A program made the translations under genes and the position numbers. Below the pieces are notes generated by a model, which saw only the letters and a program-made list of their open reading frames with translations, was not told where the DNA came from and ran no database searches. 64,000 nt of DNA from Lentinula raphanica (taxonomy: Eukaryota > Basidiomycota > Agaricomycetes > Agaricales > Omphalotaceae), in assembly GCA_027919835.1 (NCBI GenBank), contig JANVFP010000016.1:558001-622000 (forward strand). Reading direction: 5' to 3'. Position 1 is the first letter of the stretch, and every line of letters begins with the position of its first letter. Shown piece by piece: positions 10,037 through 20,662 of this stretch.

Positions 10037-13000
10037 TCATTGATCTTCTCTCATAAGCTCTGGCTCTATCGAATCTAGAAGAGCCTTTTCATCAACATCG
10101 CGCAGTAATCGAATCGTGTCCCGTCCTTTGCTGCGCGAGAGTGCGACATATATAGACGTCAAACTGAGTGCGCCTGTGGGTACTCTTGCAATGTCAACAA
10201 TCAGAGTTGGTATCGTCTGGCCTTGTGCTCTATAATCAGTAAAAGCATAGGCGGCTGTCATCGGAAACTGGCGGCGTAACACTGTCTTTTGTCCACTTCC
10301 TGATATTTGTATTTTCATCTTAATCTGTGCCGGTTCCACTGGAATGACTCCTGTATTCAGTCCCGGAAGCTGTCGCATGCGTGTTCGGTCCATCTTCACC
10401 AAGATGTATCGTGGAATGTAGTCGAGGACTATCTCAGGAGAATCTGGTGCGGGTGTCTCTCTGGGATCCAGTATGATATCAACAATCTCTCCTCTTGCAC
10501 CGTTGGTGACATCTAGATCAGTTTCGACATTACTGGTCACCATCACTTTCATTCCAACTCCTAGCTCTATCTGACGAGGCAGATTGTGTCTCTGTCGTGT
10601 TCGATCCCTGGCGCCGCGTTTCGCAACCTCTATCTTTTCCCTCATCGTCAATGGCCTGCCTCCTATGCTGTCTTCTGCATTGATGATGTACAGTGGTGTT
10701 CTTTTCTCGCTACAGCTTCTGCGGACTGCCTCCCTGTTCCATAGGTTTCTTACCCCATGTCGAGGTGTGACCAACGCTGCTCCCTTCCATCGATCACTTT
10801 GCAGCTCTTCCAAGTTATCAGTCTCCTTCAACGTCAACTCTCGAAGCATATCAACATCATCTTCTGATACCTTTCCATTTCGCAACCGACTCAAGAAATC
10901 CCTCCATACCAAATCAGTCACCCGCATCTGTTCCTGTAGCAAGACGACCGTCGTAAATTCTTCATATATCTGTCGTCCTAGCCTTGTATCAACATTGTCA
11001 CTAGGGTGTGGCTCATAAAAGAGCGCAGATCGTTTTGCACCAACGACAGGAGGAAATTGGTGAAAATCACCCGCAAGGATGACGTTGATTCCGCCGAATG
11101 AGGCAGCAGGAATATATCGATCCGCGCCTTGTATTCCAATAGAGATGTTACGATTCAGTTTGCAGAGGAATTCCTTCGAGATCATCGATATCTCGTCGAT
11201 GATCAAGTAATGTTTGGTAAGCCAAAATTCTTGCAATCTCTTCTTCTTCTCATCACTGATTCTGGAATTATTCTGAGTAGATAGAGCCGCTATGATGTGC
11301 GTTGTTTTGCCTTCGATGAGAGACGCTGCTATGCCGGTGTACGCGGACTTCACCAACATGTCGATTACATTCATCCTCTTGAATACATCGGTGATTGTTG
11401 CAACTACTTTTGACTTGCCCGTTCCTCCCTCCCCATGTATCACCATACGCAATGGGGGAGGCTTACGTCCGCTGAGCGTTTGCTCTAGATGCCATTGGAC
11501 GATGTCGAACGCTCTTCTCTGATCAGCGTTCAAACTGTCTGGACTGACCGCTTCCAATGCTGGCTCTGGTTCATAGCTGTTATCCATTGGATGATCTATA
11601 CTTGCTGTTAGATCTTTTGCGGTCAACATCGTAACTTCTGGCGAGGATCCTGTGATGTTTGGTCTGGACTCTGGATTCATAGTCGCACTGTTATTATTCA
11701 ACACCTCTTGTGCCATCAAACTCTTCCACTCCAGCAACTTCGCATCATCTTCAACTCCTGCTAAATGAGGAGCTTGACCGTTGACGTCAATATCCCATTC
11801 GATCGGTAGCGGTGAAAAGATTCCAAGACTTTGGGCAATTGTCACAGCCATTTCACCATGTCGGCGCTCCCGTTCAGGGATCTCTTGTGTCTGGAAATCG
11901 GCCAAGATCAAAGCTTCCTCTGCTTCACTGTACTCCACAGTTCCTTCATCCTCTCCCTCTTCTGCTATATCACCAGATGTTGTATAGTCATCCTCGCCCT
12001 CTTCATGCAGGCGATCTGCAGTAGCCTTCGTCTGATGAAAAAACTGTATGCCAGATATTATGTATTGATATCGCCCATTGTCATTGATGAGGAACCTCTC
12101 CAAAGCCTCAGACCAAGACTCGCCCTCATCTTTGAGGTCCTTTTCTAAACTTCGCCAAGGTTTCAACAATGCGAGCATTGATGCACAGTGAGCGTCGAAT
12201 TGTGTAGGATCGTCTCGATTGGGAAACCATTGTCCGATGAAGTTGGGAAGATTTCGATGACCAGGAGTGCGATAGACTCGTATACGGTTGCGGATCCGAG
12301 GGTGCGGCTCTATGTAGGGGTATCTTGGATTCCGTGGGCGACCTCTTGTTCGGTCAGTACTCGAAGATTCGATTTGTGGATCTGCGTAACTGTCTGATGG
12401 TGTGCGCTTCTCTTCGTACGTGTCCACCAAGAAATCCAGCATGTTCAGATTGCTCAAACTAACCCCCCGCAGTGTATAATCTGTCAATTGACTCTTCGCA
12501 TAAATCTTGCCTCCACCATCGATATCAAGTGTGACATGGCTATGATCCTGGTCGTTGGCTTCCTGCTCGTAGGTCATCAGTGACGTGCCTTGGTTTAAAT
12601 CTCAATGTTACCTCTGCTTCATCATCATTGCCATCCACATCGTTACCTTTGCCATGATGTTCCCTATCGTTTCTGGTGAGTATGATCAAATATCGCTGTT
12701 TTCAACTTGAATGCTTTACTCACATTTGACCATCCGTTTTTTTCTTAGTCCAATATCGCAATTCAGGGAACGCATGAGTGATCTCCCGTTGAATCGAATC
12801 CCAGTATATTGCGGTGTATGTGTGCGAACAACAGCTATCTCCCCAGCCCATCAGATACGACATCACCAAAGGAGCTGCTATTTCTTGTTCACGATTCAGG
12901 GCGGTGACCACTCGAAAGAGTAATAGCCTGCCCATGTCACGGATAGAGTTGCCGTACGTCGAACTAGGATGGTCTTCATGATATGCGTATGCGGTGGCTG

Positions 13001-15912
13001 TGACAGCACTCTCGTTATAGCTATTGCCTTGGGCTTTTGTTGTATACCCTGCGACATACCATGTAATGTTGTTGGCGTCACGTCCATTGGTGAGGAATTT
13101 GCCATCATTGTTGCAGCTTCCGTTTACTGAAACAGCAGGTACCCAGTTGTTCACATATCCATATAGCCGTTTTGGCCCCCATCTTCCACTCTCCTCCACA
13201 AAATCATCTTCTGCCACCTCAAACGGAGCTCGTCTCTTGCAATAGTATCGCCCATCTCTGCCTAGTTTCAGACAACGATTCTGATCACACACATGTATCT
13301 GACAAGCTCGTGCGACTTCGAGTTCTCTTCTCTTCAACTCTTCCTCGTACAACGCTCCATGAGGATCTGGTGGACGACTGTAACCTATCTCATTATTCTT
13401 CGGAATGGCCTTTACGCTCTGTGCAGATTCGAGGCCAGGAAGATAGGCTCGGAAATTGGCTTGGATGTAAGTTACTATCCGTGCTCGGAAGTCTTCACTC
13501 TTCAATAATTGCAGTATAGCGTCACCCGAAGGAGCATGACGAAGGAACAGGAGCACATGGAAATGCAACGTGCCTCTTCCTTGTGTTTCGTGAAGTCCAA
13601 AATATGCAGCAAGTTCACCCAGGACCCCCATGCCACTATATATGTGAAATTTGTTCACCGTTATCGAGAACAGTGTTTCGAATATAGTCTGGATGAGGAA
13701 ATGGTAAAATTTAGCTGCAGCATAGGGATCTTCTGCGATATTCGCCGCGCGTCTATCTGCATTCGGGCCCTCGACAGTCACGAAGTGATCAAGATCTATA
13801 CTTTCTCCAGCAAAGACTTGGGCAATGGGATGGTGGATGTCGGCTGGATTTATGGTCAACCACAAATAAGGGGGTCCGAGCATCGCAGCAGTAGACCAGA
13901 TCTGTGACCTAAGTCTGGTACGAGAGGCATTCGATCCTTCGACTTTCATTGCAGAAGCATGTACGTACTTCCGCAGTAGACGAATTGCAGGGTCACTGAT
14001 GGTCTTCTTCTGTGTCTCTTCCCTAGCAGCCTGTTGTAGCTGTTCTTTTGTAATGCTAGATATGATGCGGATATCTCGGTCATACGATGATTTCTTCAGC
14101 TGTAGTCGGGCGCTGTTCAACGCCTGCAATTTTTGCTGTATCCCAAACACAACGAAGGGAAAGGTTCCATGTTTTCGAAAGCGACGGTCATGGTACATTA
14201 GTGCCCGCCGTACCAGCGTAGATGGTTCCACTCTTGTGGGTCGCTGTCGCTCAAATCCTCCTTCGCCATATGGAAAGAGTGTTGGAAATGCCTTCTCATA
14301 GAAATCGTCGAGGATATCAACATCTGACTTAGGCCGACGTATGAAATCCGGAACAGGTTCGGATCCACGTCGAACAGCATACATTCCTTCCGCAGCCTCC
14401 TTCTCTTCCCAAAGATTCGAGAGGGCCCATTTCATCAGTTCATTTGAGGTCAAGTTATTCATCTCCGTGTCATGAACACCCAACCACTGGAAATTTATCA
14501 CATCTGGCTCATCTGCATTCAAAATCACTGTATGTTCCGATAACTCTTTGCTTCAAACGCACCATGATGTCCTTCGGGATTTCTCTCCTCAGTGTCTCTC
14601 CTACCATCACTCCTTTCAGCTATTCCAGGACCATGCTCATGTTGAACACCCCCGACACTGTCATCACTCTCGGTCGTCAATTCGTATTCTTCATCATCTA
14701 TAACTTTTCAGTATCCAACAACATCTCTCGATGTCCGTCAAAAGTCTGACCTTCTTCATCAATTGGGACATATCCTTCCTCCTCCCGTCTCGCTGCTGCT
14801 TCATCTTCGGATTGCCTGACCAGGCTTTCAATTTCATATGGTATGTCGTCTTCAGGAAGCATGGCTAGATTTTGCTCGCTGATATCGATATCCGTATAGT
14901 GATGATTATCGCTGTCCTTCAGCCAATGTAGGCCTTCACGAACGATGTTTCGTCGCACTCGAAACGTGCTCCGCAGCCAATTCCTGGGAAGCTTGCCCTT
15001 TCCGATGAATGCAACAGTTATCAGTGCTGCCAAAATCGTCGGCGGACGTGGCATGAGGTTGCCCTCAATCATTGAAGATATTGCATTGATATCTTGAGCG
15101 TATGTGCTGACGGACCCTTTCATGGCACGCTGCTGATGACTCGGATTCCCTCTCCCACTTTTAGGATAAAGTTTGAACACATAGACTCGTGGATGATAGT
15201 GGGCAATCAGAAGCTGTTCCGGAAGGGTGAGTCTCGCAAGTGGGCTTGGAATGTTCCCTATCCAATTGTTATTCGCTAGCGACAGTGGAGGAGGACCTGT
15301 GGACTTTGATTGCAATGATGTCAAACAATCTCTACAGATTTGAACGAATTGCTTGTCCTCAGTGCCATCTATGCCCTTCTGCTCGAGAAGCATCGACTCA
15401 ATGATGTATTGAGCTGAATGGTGTTTATGCGGTTTCAGTCGTGGTTGAAAACGCAGCATATCCGAGATTGGAACTCTATGAACGTCATACTCCTTTTTGC
15501 TGACTTCTCGACCACATACACCACACACAACCATCTCGACTGCAGCATTTCCAGTGGCCTCATAGAATTTGGCATAGCAAGCATGTGTTTCCGCCGTTGA
15601 AGGAAGCTGGAGAAATTTCGATACATCGTGTGCCTCTTGCCACTCGTCGACCACTCGGCCTCGTTTTGGGACATGATCTGATTGGGTCTCTTCATTTTCA
15701 GCCATAGGATATGCTCTCTTTGATGTCGTCAATTCGGATGCTGCAGATGACATCGTATTCAGCAGCTTCGACGGAGCATTTTCAACGATATATCGAATAA
15801 CAGCATCCTTCCCACTTCGGCGAATCGTCGTAGGTATAGGGAAACCGTTCGAAACAAGTGAAAAGATGTGCGCCAATGTCAGCTTGTTCAAGTCATCGTA
15901 TGTTATCGACAT
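10037..15912 (-). CDS. Helitron Rep/helicase (DUF6570, Helitron-like N-terminal HUH Rep, PIF1 helicase)
   Basis: Three long frames form one gene of nearly 1900 residues. 15912-14698 gives an N-terminal segment with a CGVCGREV zinc-finger-like motif and a DUF6570-type region (LANNNWIGNIPSPLARLT). 14528-12724 gives the Helitron Rep domain: FPTLFPYGEGG, YLWLTINPADIHHP, the HUH motif LHFHVLLFL and the YxxxYxxK motif WYVAGYTTK with two tyrosines. Then come introns 12673-12723 (GTGAGT...CCAG) and 12563-12611, both phase-correct, and 12562-10037 encoding a PIF1 helicase with Walker A GEGGTGKS, Walker B IIDEISM and AGDFHQFPPV. Rep nicks and rejoins single strands; PIF1 unwinds. The junction 14698-14528 is unresolved: either an intron of about 160 nt with weak GTTATA donor and GAAG acceptor, or two frameshifts. 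Intactness is thus not proven. Confidence 0.85.
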
Positions 15913-16052
15913 CGCAAGTCACAGCGAAGACGAACAACAGATGAGCCGTGCTCGGCATCAACTGGACCATGATTTTTGTTATTGGAAATTGGCCTCTTGT
16001 TAAAAGCAAGACCGTCGCCCTTTTTCTTTCTTCCCATCCACCATCTACTCCC
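15913..16052. promoter_or_regulatory. Divergent promoter region between Rep/helicase and accessory gene 1
   Basis: Only 140 nt separate the start codon of the Rep/helicase (15912, minus) from that of accessory gene 1 (16053, plus). Transcription of both must begin in or close to this interval, so co-regulation is plausible. No clear TATA box was identified. Confidence 0.45.
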
Positions 16053-17201
16053 ATGCCTCCGAAAGCCTCTGTATCTACTGTTGACGACCGTGTCCGCTTC
16101 CATCGTCAAAAGCTGATTGATTCTACCAAGTCTGTCTATATCGGTGATCCAGCCGCTAACGATCTGTTGACTTGGGCCAATGATGATGAGGGTGGGAGCT
16201 ATGTCGTCAAAAAAGATAATGGCAACACTCCTATCCGTCTCTCCCTCATCGCTCGTATAACTAGGAAGGATACTTTCCTCGTTCCTGATGGAAATTACAC
16301 TGTACGGTCTACTACATTCAAATTTTGTCTCTTCACTCACTTCTTCTGTGACAAAGGGTCCTTCGGAGTACACAAAAACGTTCTCTGACCTGAAGCTCTC
16401 TATTGCTCTTGGCCGAGTATCAGAGACTGAAAATGAAGTACTTGCGAAAGACTTCGACAACGCTTATGCTTTGTTATCCAACTTGAGGGTCAGCAACGCT
16501 CATGATGACAGTGCGGTCCTTGGCGTTCTGATGGCTGGTGCGACTGCCAACCAACGCAAGTTGAAATTGCGTCATAAAGTTTTTGCGGTATGTCTCTTCT
16601 ACTTGAAATATAACTAACTGTCACTGACTATTTGATAGCCTTTCGAGGAAACCGAAAGTGACGACGTTGCCGACGCCAATGATTTGGAGAGTAATGAGTC
16701 TCCGGGTATTCCCAATGATACTCAATGTCAGTATCTATACCCTACTTATTTAACTATATACTAAACATTCATTCAGACTTGCGCATCGAAAACTATCTGG
16801 TCAAGTCTAACGAAGCCATCGCGGAGCTAGCTGATATGATCAATAACAAGACTCACATCCTCCTGCCTCTTCCTGCTTTTGAGCAGTTGAAAGGGGACAA
16901 ACAACCTCGTCAACTGATCCCGTTTCAGTATTCCCGCCACCTCGAAGGAGCCTTGGTGGTTGTCGAATTCTTCCTTACTCATACATTTATCGCCAAGCAC
17001 AACAAAGACACCTTCAGCGCTGACGTCTTTACTATTCTGGTTATTGACCCTCCTGTGTCCAACGCGCGGTTCTCGCCGCAGAAGCTCTTGGCCAAGCGTA
17101 AGCTTGGAGCTTATCCAGTCGATGAACCTGCTACCAGGACCAAAGCGAAAGGTGCGGATGGACCTGTGGCTGGTTCTTCGAAAGCTGTAGGTCATCGTTG
17201 A
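16053..17201 (+). CDS. Helitron accessory protein 1 (unknown function)
   Basis: Model: join(16053-16301, 16357-16587, 16639-16726, 16777-17201), 330 residues, phase-consistent. The first intron may instead end at 16365 with the same frame. The start MPPKASVSTV is the ATG after a pyrimidine-rich leader. The middle contains the motif LVPDGNYT directly before intron 1, then DFDNAYALLSNLRVSN and an acidic stretch (ESDDVADANDLESNE). The C-terminal half is rich in beta-prone hydrophobic segments (LEGALVVVEFFLTHTFIA, VFTILVIDPP) and ends in a basic Lys/Arg region. A second gene at 19011-19932 shares motifs and intron position. A DNA-binding helper role would suit its position beside Rep, but this is inference; no known domain is recognised. 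Confidence 0.7.
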
Positions 17202-17613
17202 ACGAATCTTATCCTATTTTTGATATTGTATATTATTGTACTATAAGTATCGCCTGTATAGTTTCTGTGAAATCATTGACACCTTCTTTCCTTTGTCGTC
17301 GTTGTCATTGCTGAACTTGACTCTAAGCCATGTAACCCTATGTACTGATGCTAATCGCAAACAATACTTGGTGTCTCAGATTTCTGTCTAATATACCTGG
17401 GTTTGTGTAACTTCGCAAACGAATCTCATGGCTTCCCCTTCATCATCACTACACAACTTAAGAAATGTCCTCATCGACGAAACCAACTATCTCGCAGTTC
17501 TTATTGATCGGGTAGCGCCGCGTCACGCGCGCCAGTCTCCGACTCTTGAAAATCACAATGTATGTAGGAAAATGCATAGATTGATATCATATACAGGTAG
17601 AAGATATATAAAG
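17202..17613. other. Intergenic region inside the Helitron
   Basis: Convergent 3' flanks of accessory gene 1 (plus) and the gene at 17614-18697 (minus). AT-rich in its first half; no gene seen. Confidence 0.5.
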
Positions 17614-18697
17614 TTAGATCTCCCCATATCCATCCCAAAAAGATACAGTACCATCAGTCTGTGCTCTGAGACAAGATATGAACTGCTGTCAACATGGGCG
17701 ATGGAAGATTTAACTTACATAACAAGGTTGTGTTCACTGGGACCATTTCCCATTGCAAAGTGTGCAATCACTGCAATGTCAGCACCAACATTGGCAACAA
17801 CCTTTCCATGATCCAGTGCACCTTCAGGCTGCCATCTGCGGATGGAACCTGTGATTGGTTAGAGAGAAGTACAGATGATTCCAGGTGATAACATACCATC
17901 AGGGCCACCTGTGAACAATGGCAGTCGATAGCCTCTGGTTATCCTCCATTCGAGATGTGTAATACCTCTGCCACTGGACCGAAGTGGACATAATTGCGCA
18001 GTATAGGGTTGATCAATCTTGGTCAATGTGTTATCCAATAGACAATCAACGTGGACTGTTGTGTTTGCACAACAGATGATCCCAGGTTCTTTAGAGTTCC
18101 ACAAGAACACATGGACATTAAGATCTTTAACAGCAGAGAACACACGGATATTGATGTTGACCCCTACGTTGACGAGATGGGGACCATCACAATGTGTACC
18201 AACGATGATGATAGCTTTGAAAACTTTCCCGACAAGCCCTTCCTACAACAACTCAACATCAGCATAACTTTATCACAAAATTGCTCACCTGGTGCAACTT
18301 CAATATCTGACCATCTATTTTCTTGATATCCTTTGTACGAGTTCAGAAATGTACAATACTGTCAATGTTCATATTGTGAACAGAGAATGAAGAGGAGCAT
18401 GGAGATTTGGATTCCACTCTAAAACAGAGTCAGAGTTAATAACCAATAGCGGACATGACGAAACAAACAGTACAGGCTACATGAAACATGGACAAAATTC
18501 AACCACGCTCAGAAATGCTTCTTAGAGTGGCCCTCGTGCTTCACTGTTACAGACTAACATAGTTTGAACACATTGCTGCACAATTACATCTGCAAAAAAC
18601 TTACCATAACACTGCTTGTAAATGCTGCAGAAAAATCAAGCAAATCCAACTTGAACAGGTTATGAAACAGTATGTCAAATTCTGCTGTCAGTCCCAT
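17614..18697 (-). CDS. Probable captured gene, WD-repeat-like C-terminus (5' exons uncertain)
   Basis: The 3' four exons are well supported by consistent phases: 17614-17665, 17719-17848, 17897-18238 and 18289-18358, all with GT...AG borders (the acceptor at 18238 is AAG). They encode about 197 residues containing VFLWNSKEPGIICCANTTVH, an IRRWQPEG motif, VANVGADIAVIAHF and a terminal VSFWDGYGEI. The IRRW and VSFWD spacing resembles blades of a WD40-type propeller, but the match is loose. An ATG at 18697 opens a possible first exon (MGLTAEFDILFHNL..., donor GTAAGT), though the link between it and 18358 is unresolved. The gene lies within the Helitron next to two transposon-type genes, suggesting either a captured host gene or a cargo gene. 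Confidence 0.45.
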
Positions 18698-19010
18698 GAT
18701 ATTGTAACTGACACAAAGTTATCATGGCTGCAAACATGTACCTGTGAATATTTAGTTGTCTGACCCATGAAGGCATACCGAAGGAATGATGAAGAGGCAT
18801 TAACATGAAGTAACTGTTATTGACAACTGTTCAAACGTTCAAGTTATAAACCGGGTAGCGTCGTCACTAGCGCCGCATGCTTCAAAGTGATAAGATATGA
18901 TTTCAGATGTCATAATGATAAGATAACCTCATGTTACATATAAGAGATTAGCCTAAAAGGGCAAGATAATGAATTTTGATGGATTTAAACACCACAAGAC
19001 CCTCCTCTAA

Positions 19011-19932
19011 AGAGTCGGAGATGGCAACTTCGAATGGAATTCTACTTTGCATGAACATAAATCTACGTTGGTTGATACACAGACCCCGACAAAACCCTAT
19101 GTCTTCACGATTGTGATCAAAGTCGACAATCTTCACTCAAATCTCCTACCTGATGGTGGCTATACTGTATGTCCTTTTGAATTCCCGATGCCCATTCAAT
19201 CACTGATTGTGCATAGAAACCATCTAGCATCACACCTTCATTGTCCGATGCCAGAATCACTGTCGCAGGTTGCAGGCCTTCGATTGAACCTTTTAAATCT
19301 GATTTCGATCTTGCATTGTCCCGTTTGGATGCAATTCTCGACAAGAAGCGAAATCCTGGCATTGGCTGGAAAGCTTCTGGTTTGACTTTCAACGACTGTG
19401 GTGATTTCTACGGAATTGATAGGAAAGTGTTACTGGAACATCGTCTATTCAAGGCTAGAACTTATTTTGTTTTCTTTTTGCTTTTGGTATCTGAACATCA
19501 GCTTCTTAGACTTTGACTTCTATTACTGCCGGTGACCATGTCCAATCAAACAACCTCGAAAATCAATCCTATGACATGTACTACGATAAATACAAAGGTA
19601 GTGTCCGCCGATATCTATCTTGCATCACCATAACTAACCATGCTATAGTTTGGTCTACAGCAGGTTGGCCGATATATAACGCGCGCGCTGCGCAGGAGCG
19701 AGAACACATGGTGAACACTCGGAGCCATGAAGTCTGCCCCTTGCCTCTCAAAACCTTCTTATCATCCCCCGATGATTACAAAACAGTCCTTGCGGGGAGA
19801 CATGTCATTGCAAAATTTGCTATATTGCACGCAACTGATACTGTATGGAAAGTCGATTTCTTTGATGGGGTCATTGAAGCTCTTGATCCTATTGAACCTA
19901 CCCCAGATGATATTTGGCGTCGTTATTTCTAA
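19011..19932 (+). CDS. Helitron accessory protein 2, paralogue of accessory protein 1 (5' end unclear)
   Basis: Exons: (from about 19011)-19166, 19217-19426, 19510-19597, 19649-19932, all phase-consistent and ending in a stop at 19930-19932. It shares with accessory protein 1 the motif LLPDGGYT immediately before an intron in the same place, then KSDFDLALSRLDAIL (against KDFDNAYALLSNLR) and a CPLPLKTFLSS / LPLPAFEQL-type segment. The proteins are clearly related but quite diverged, so this is an old duplication. No in-frame ATG was found upstream of 19011: the frame is closed by TAA at 19008-19010, and the ATG at 18979 is in another frame. An upstream exon or decay at the 5' end must be assumed. 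Function unknown. Confidence 0.55.
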
Positions 19933-20051
19933 CATATTTCATTCATTCTTTGTATTCGTTACATTATGATTCCACTTCTCAAACTGTAACTACTACCTCA
20001 TCTATTGTGAATACAACCTCTCCACGCTACGCCTCATCTTTAAAGCAAGGG

Positions 20052-20081
20052 TGCAGGCGCCGAAAGGCGCCGTTTTTCTAG
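20052..20081 (+). repeat. Helitron 3' terminus: ATIR, hairpin and CTAG
   Basis: 20052-20063 (TGCAGGCGCCGA) is the imperfect inverted partner of the 5' end, 20056-20071 folds into a GC-only 6-bp stem with GAAA loop, and CTAG ends at 20081 before T. Spacing of hairpin to end (10 nt including CTAG) is typical of Helitrons. Confidence 0.8.
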
Positions 20082-20168
20082 TTTAAGCGTCGGTAAAAAA
20101 TGTCGTATTCAAAACGTAAGTGACTTTTTCCAAGCGTTCAGCGAGCTGAACGCTTGGTTACCAGGCTA
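20082..20168 (+). mobile_element. Right arm of palindromic MITE-like element
   Basis: Exact reverse complement of 7569-7655, including the internal 28-nt palindrome at 20130-20157. The lack of any mismatch between arms suggests a recent insertion or gene-conversion-like maintenance. Confidence 0.85.
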
Positions 20169-20177
20169 GCCGAAACG
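20169..20177. repeat. Target site duplication, right copy (GCCGAAACG)
   Basis: Identical to 7560-7568 and directly adjacent to the right arm of the palindromic element. Confidence 0.85.
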
Positions 20178-20662
20178 GGGGTGCGAAAATCAATATATAT
20201 CTCATAAGTTCAGCTTCAAGCTCAAGCTGCGACCTCAAGCAGCCTCAAGCAAGGGTGTAGGCGGCCGTTTTAACGAGTATATATAATCACAAAGGCTAAC
20301 GCAGTGCCTGTGCTCCGCAGGTATGAGTTGGGGGTAGGCTAGATTTTGAAAGGTGGACCGTGAAGGTCTCTGTCATCATTTTGATTTATTGAAATCCCGA
20401 GGACTGATTCTCAAAAACAAGTGCTGAGCGAGCTGTGAGCGAGTATTGGGGATGAGATTACAACAGTGAACTATCGAACACCAACACTATCCGACTAGCA
20501 AGTTCTAGTGGAAAATGGTGATAGATCCTGCTCCGGATTGGCTCCTCTTATCCCTTCGATGACAACATTATTACCTGGACCCACTACCATCTTCTTTCTC
20601 TCTCGACATTAACCTTAACCTTCGACCTCTTTCTCCTTCTCCCCCCATTCCAATAGGACACG
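20178..20662. other. Spacer right of the mobile composite, 3' flank of secreted-family copy 3
   Basis: 20247-20269 (CAAGCAAGGGTGTAGGCGGC and following CGTTT) resembles the Helitron 3' subterminal sequence at 20042-20075 but lacks the full hairpin, so it may be a relic of another Helitron end. From about 20400 the sequence is the repeated 3' flank of the secreted-protein unit. Confidence 0.45.

Larger units (their letters stand above)
7657..20081 (+). mobile_element. Helitron (12.4 kb) inserted at the centre of the palindromic element
   Basis: The 5' end reads A|TCGGTGCCTGCA (TC at 7657) and the 3' end reads hairpin GGCGCC-GAAA-GGCGCC (20056-20071), six bases, then CTAG|T (CTAG at 20078-20081). 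TC start, CTRR end preceded by a short hairpin, insertion between A and T and no target duplication are the classical Helitron signature. The first 12 bases also pair with 20052-20063 (11/12) next to the hairpin, an asymmetric terminal inverted repeat as in Helitron2/Helentron types. The interior encodes a HUH-Rep/PIF1 helicase gene. That gene runs antisense to the termini, which is unusual. Alternative reading: 7569-20168 is one TIR transposon carrying Helitron genes. Confidence 0.8.

Noticed and set aside
15903..16460. Minus-strand frame of 185 codons upstream of the Rep/helicase as its N-terminal extension
   Set aside because: It overlaps accessory gene 1 antisense, shows no protein-like motifs, and the Rep gene has its own ATG at 15912.
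17428..17811. Plus-strand ORF MASPSSSLHNL as a gene
   Set aside because: It is antisense to well-phased exons of the minus-strand gene and shows no family resemblance.
7569..20168. A giant self-contained TIR (Mutator-like) transposon carrying Helitron genes
   Set aside because: The arms and 9-bp duplication fit, but no DDE transposase is seen, and complete Helitron ends (A|TC, hairpin, CTAG|T) lie exactly inside the arms. Nested insertion explains all observations; the alternative is kept as a caveat.
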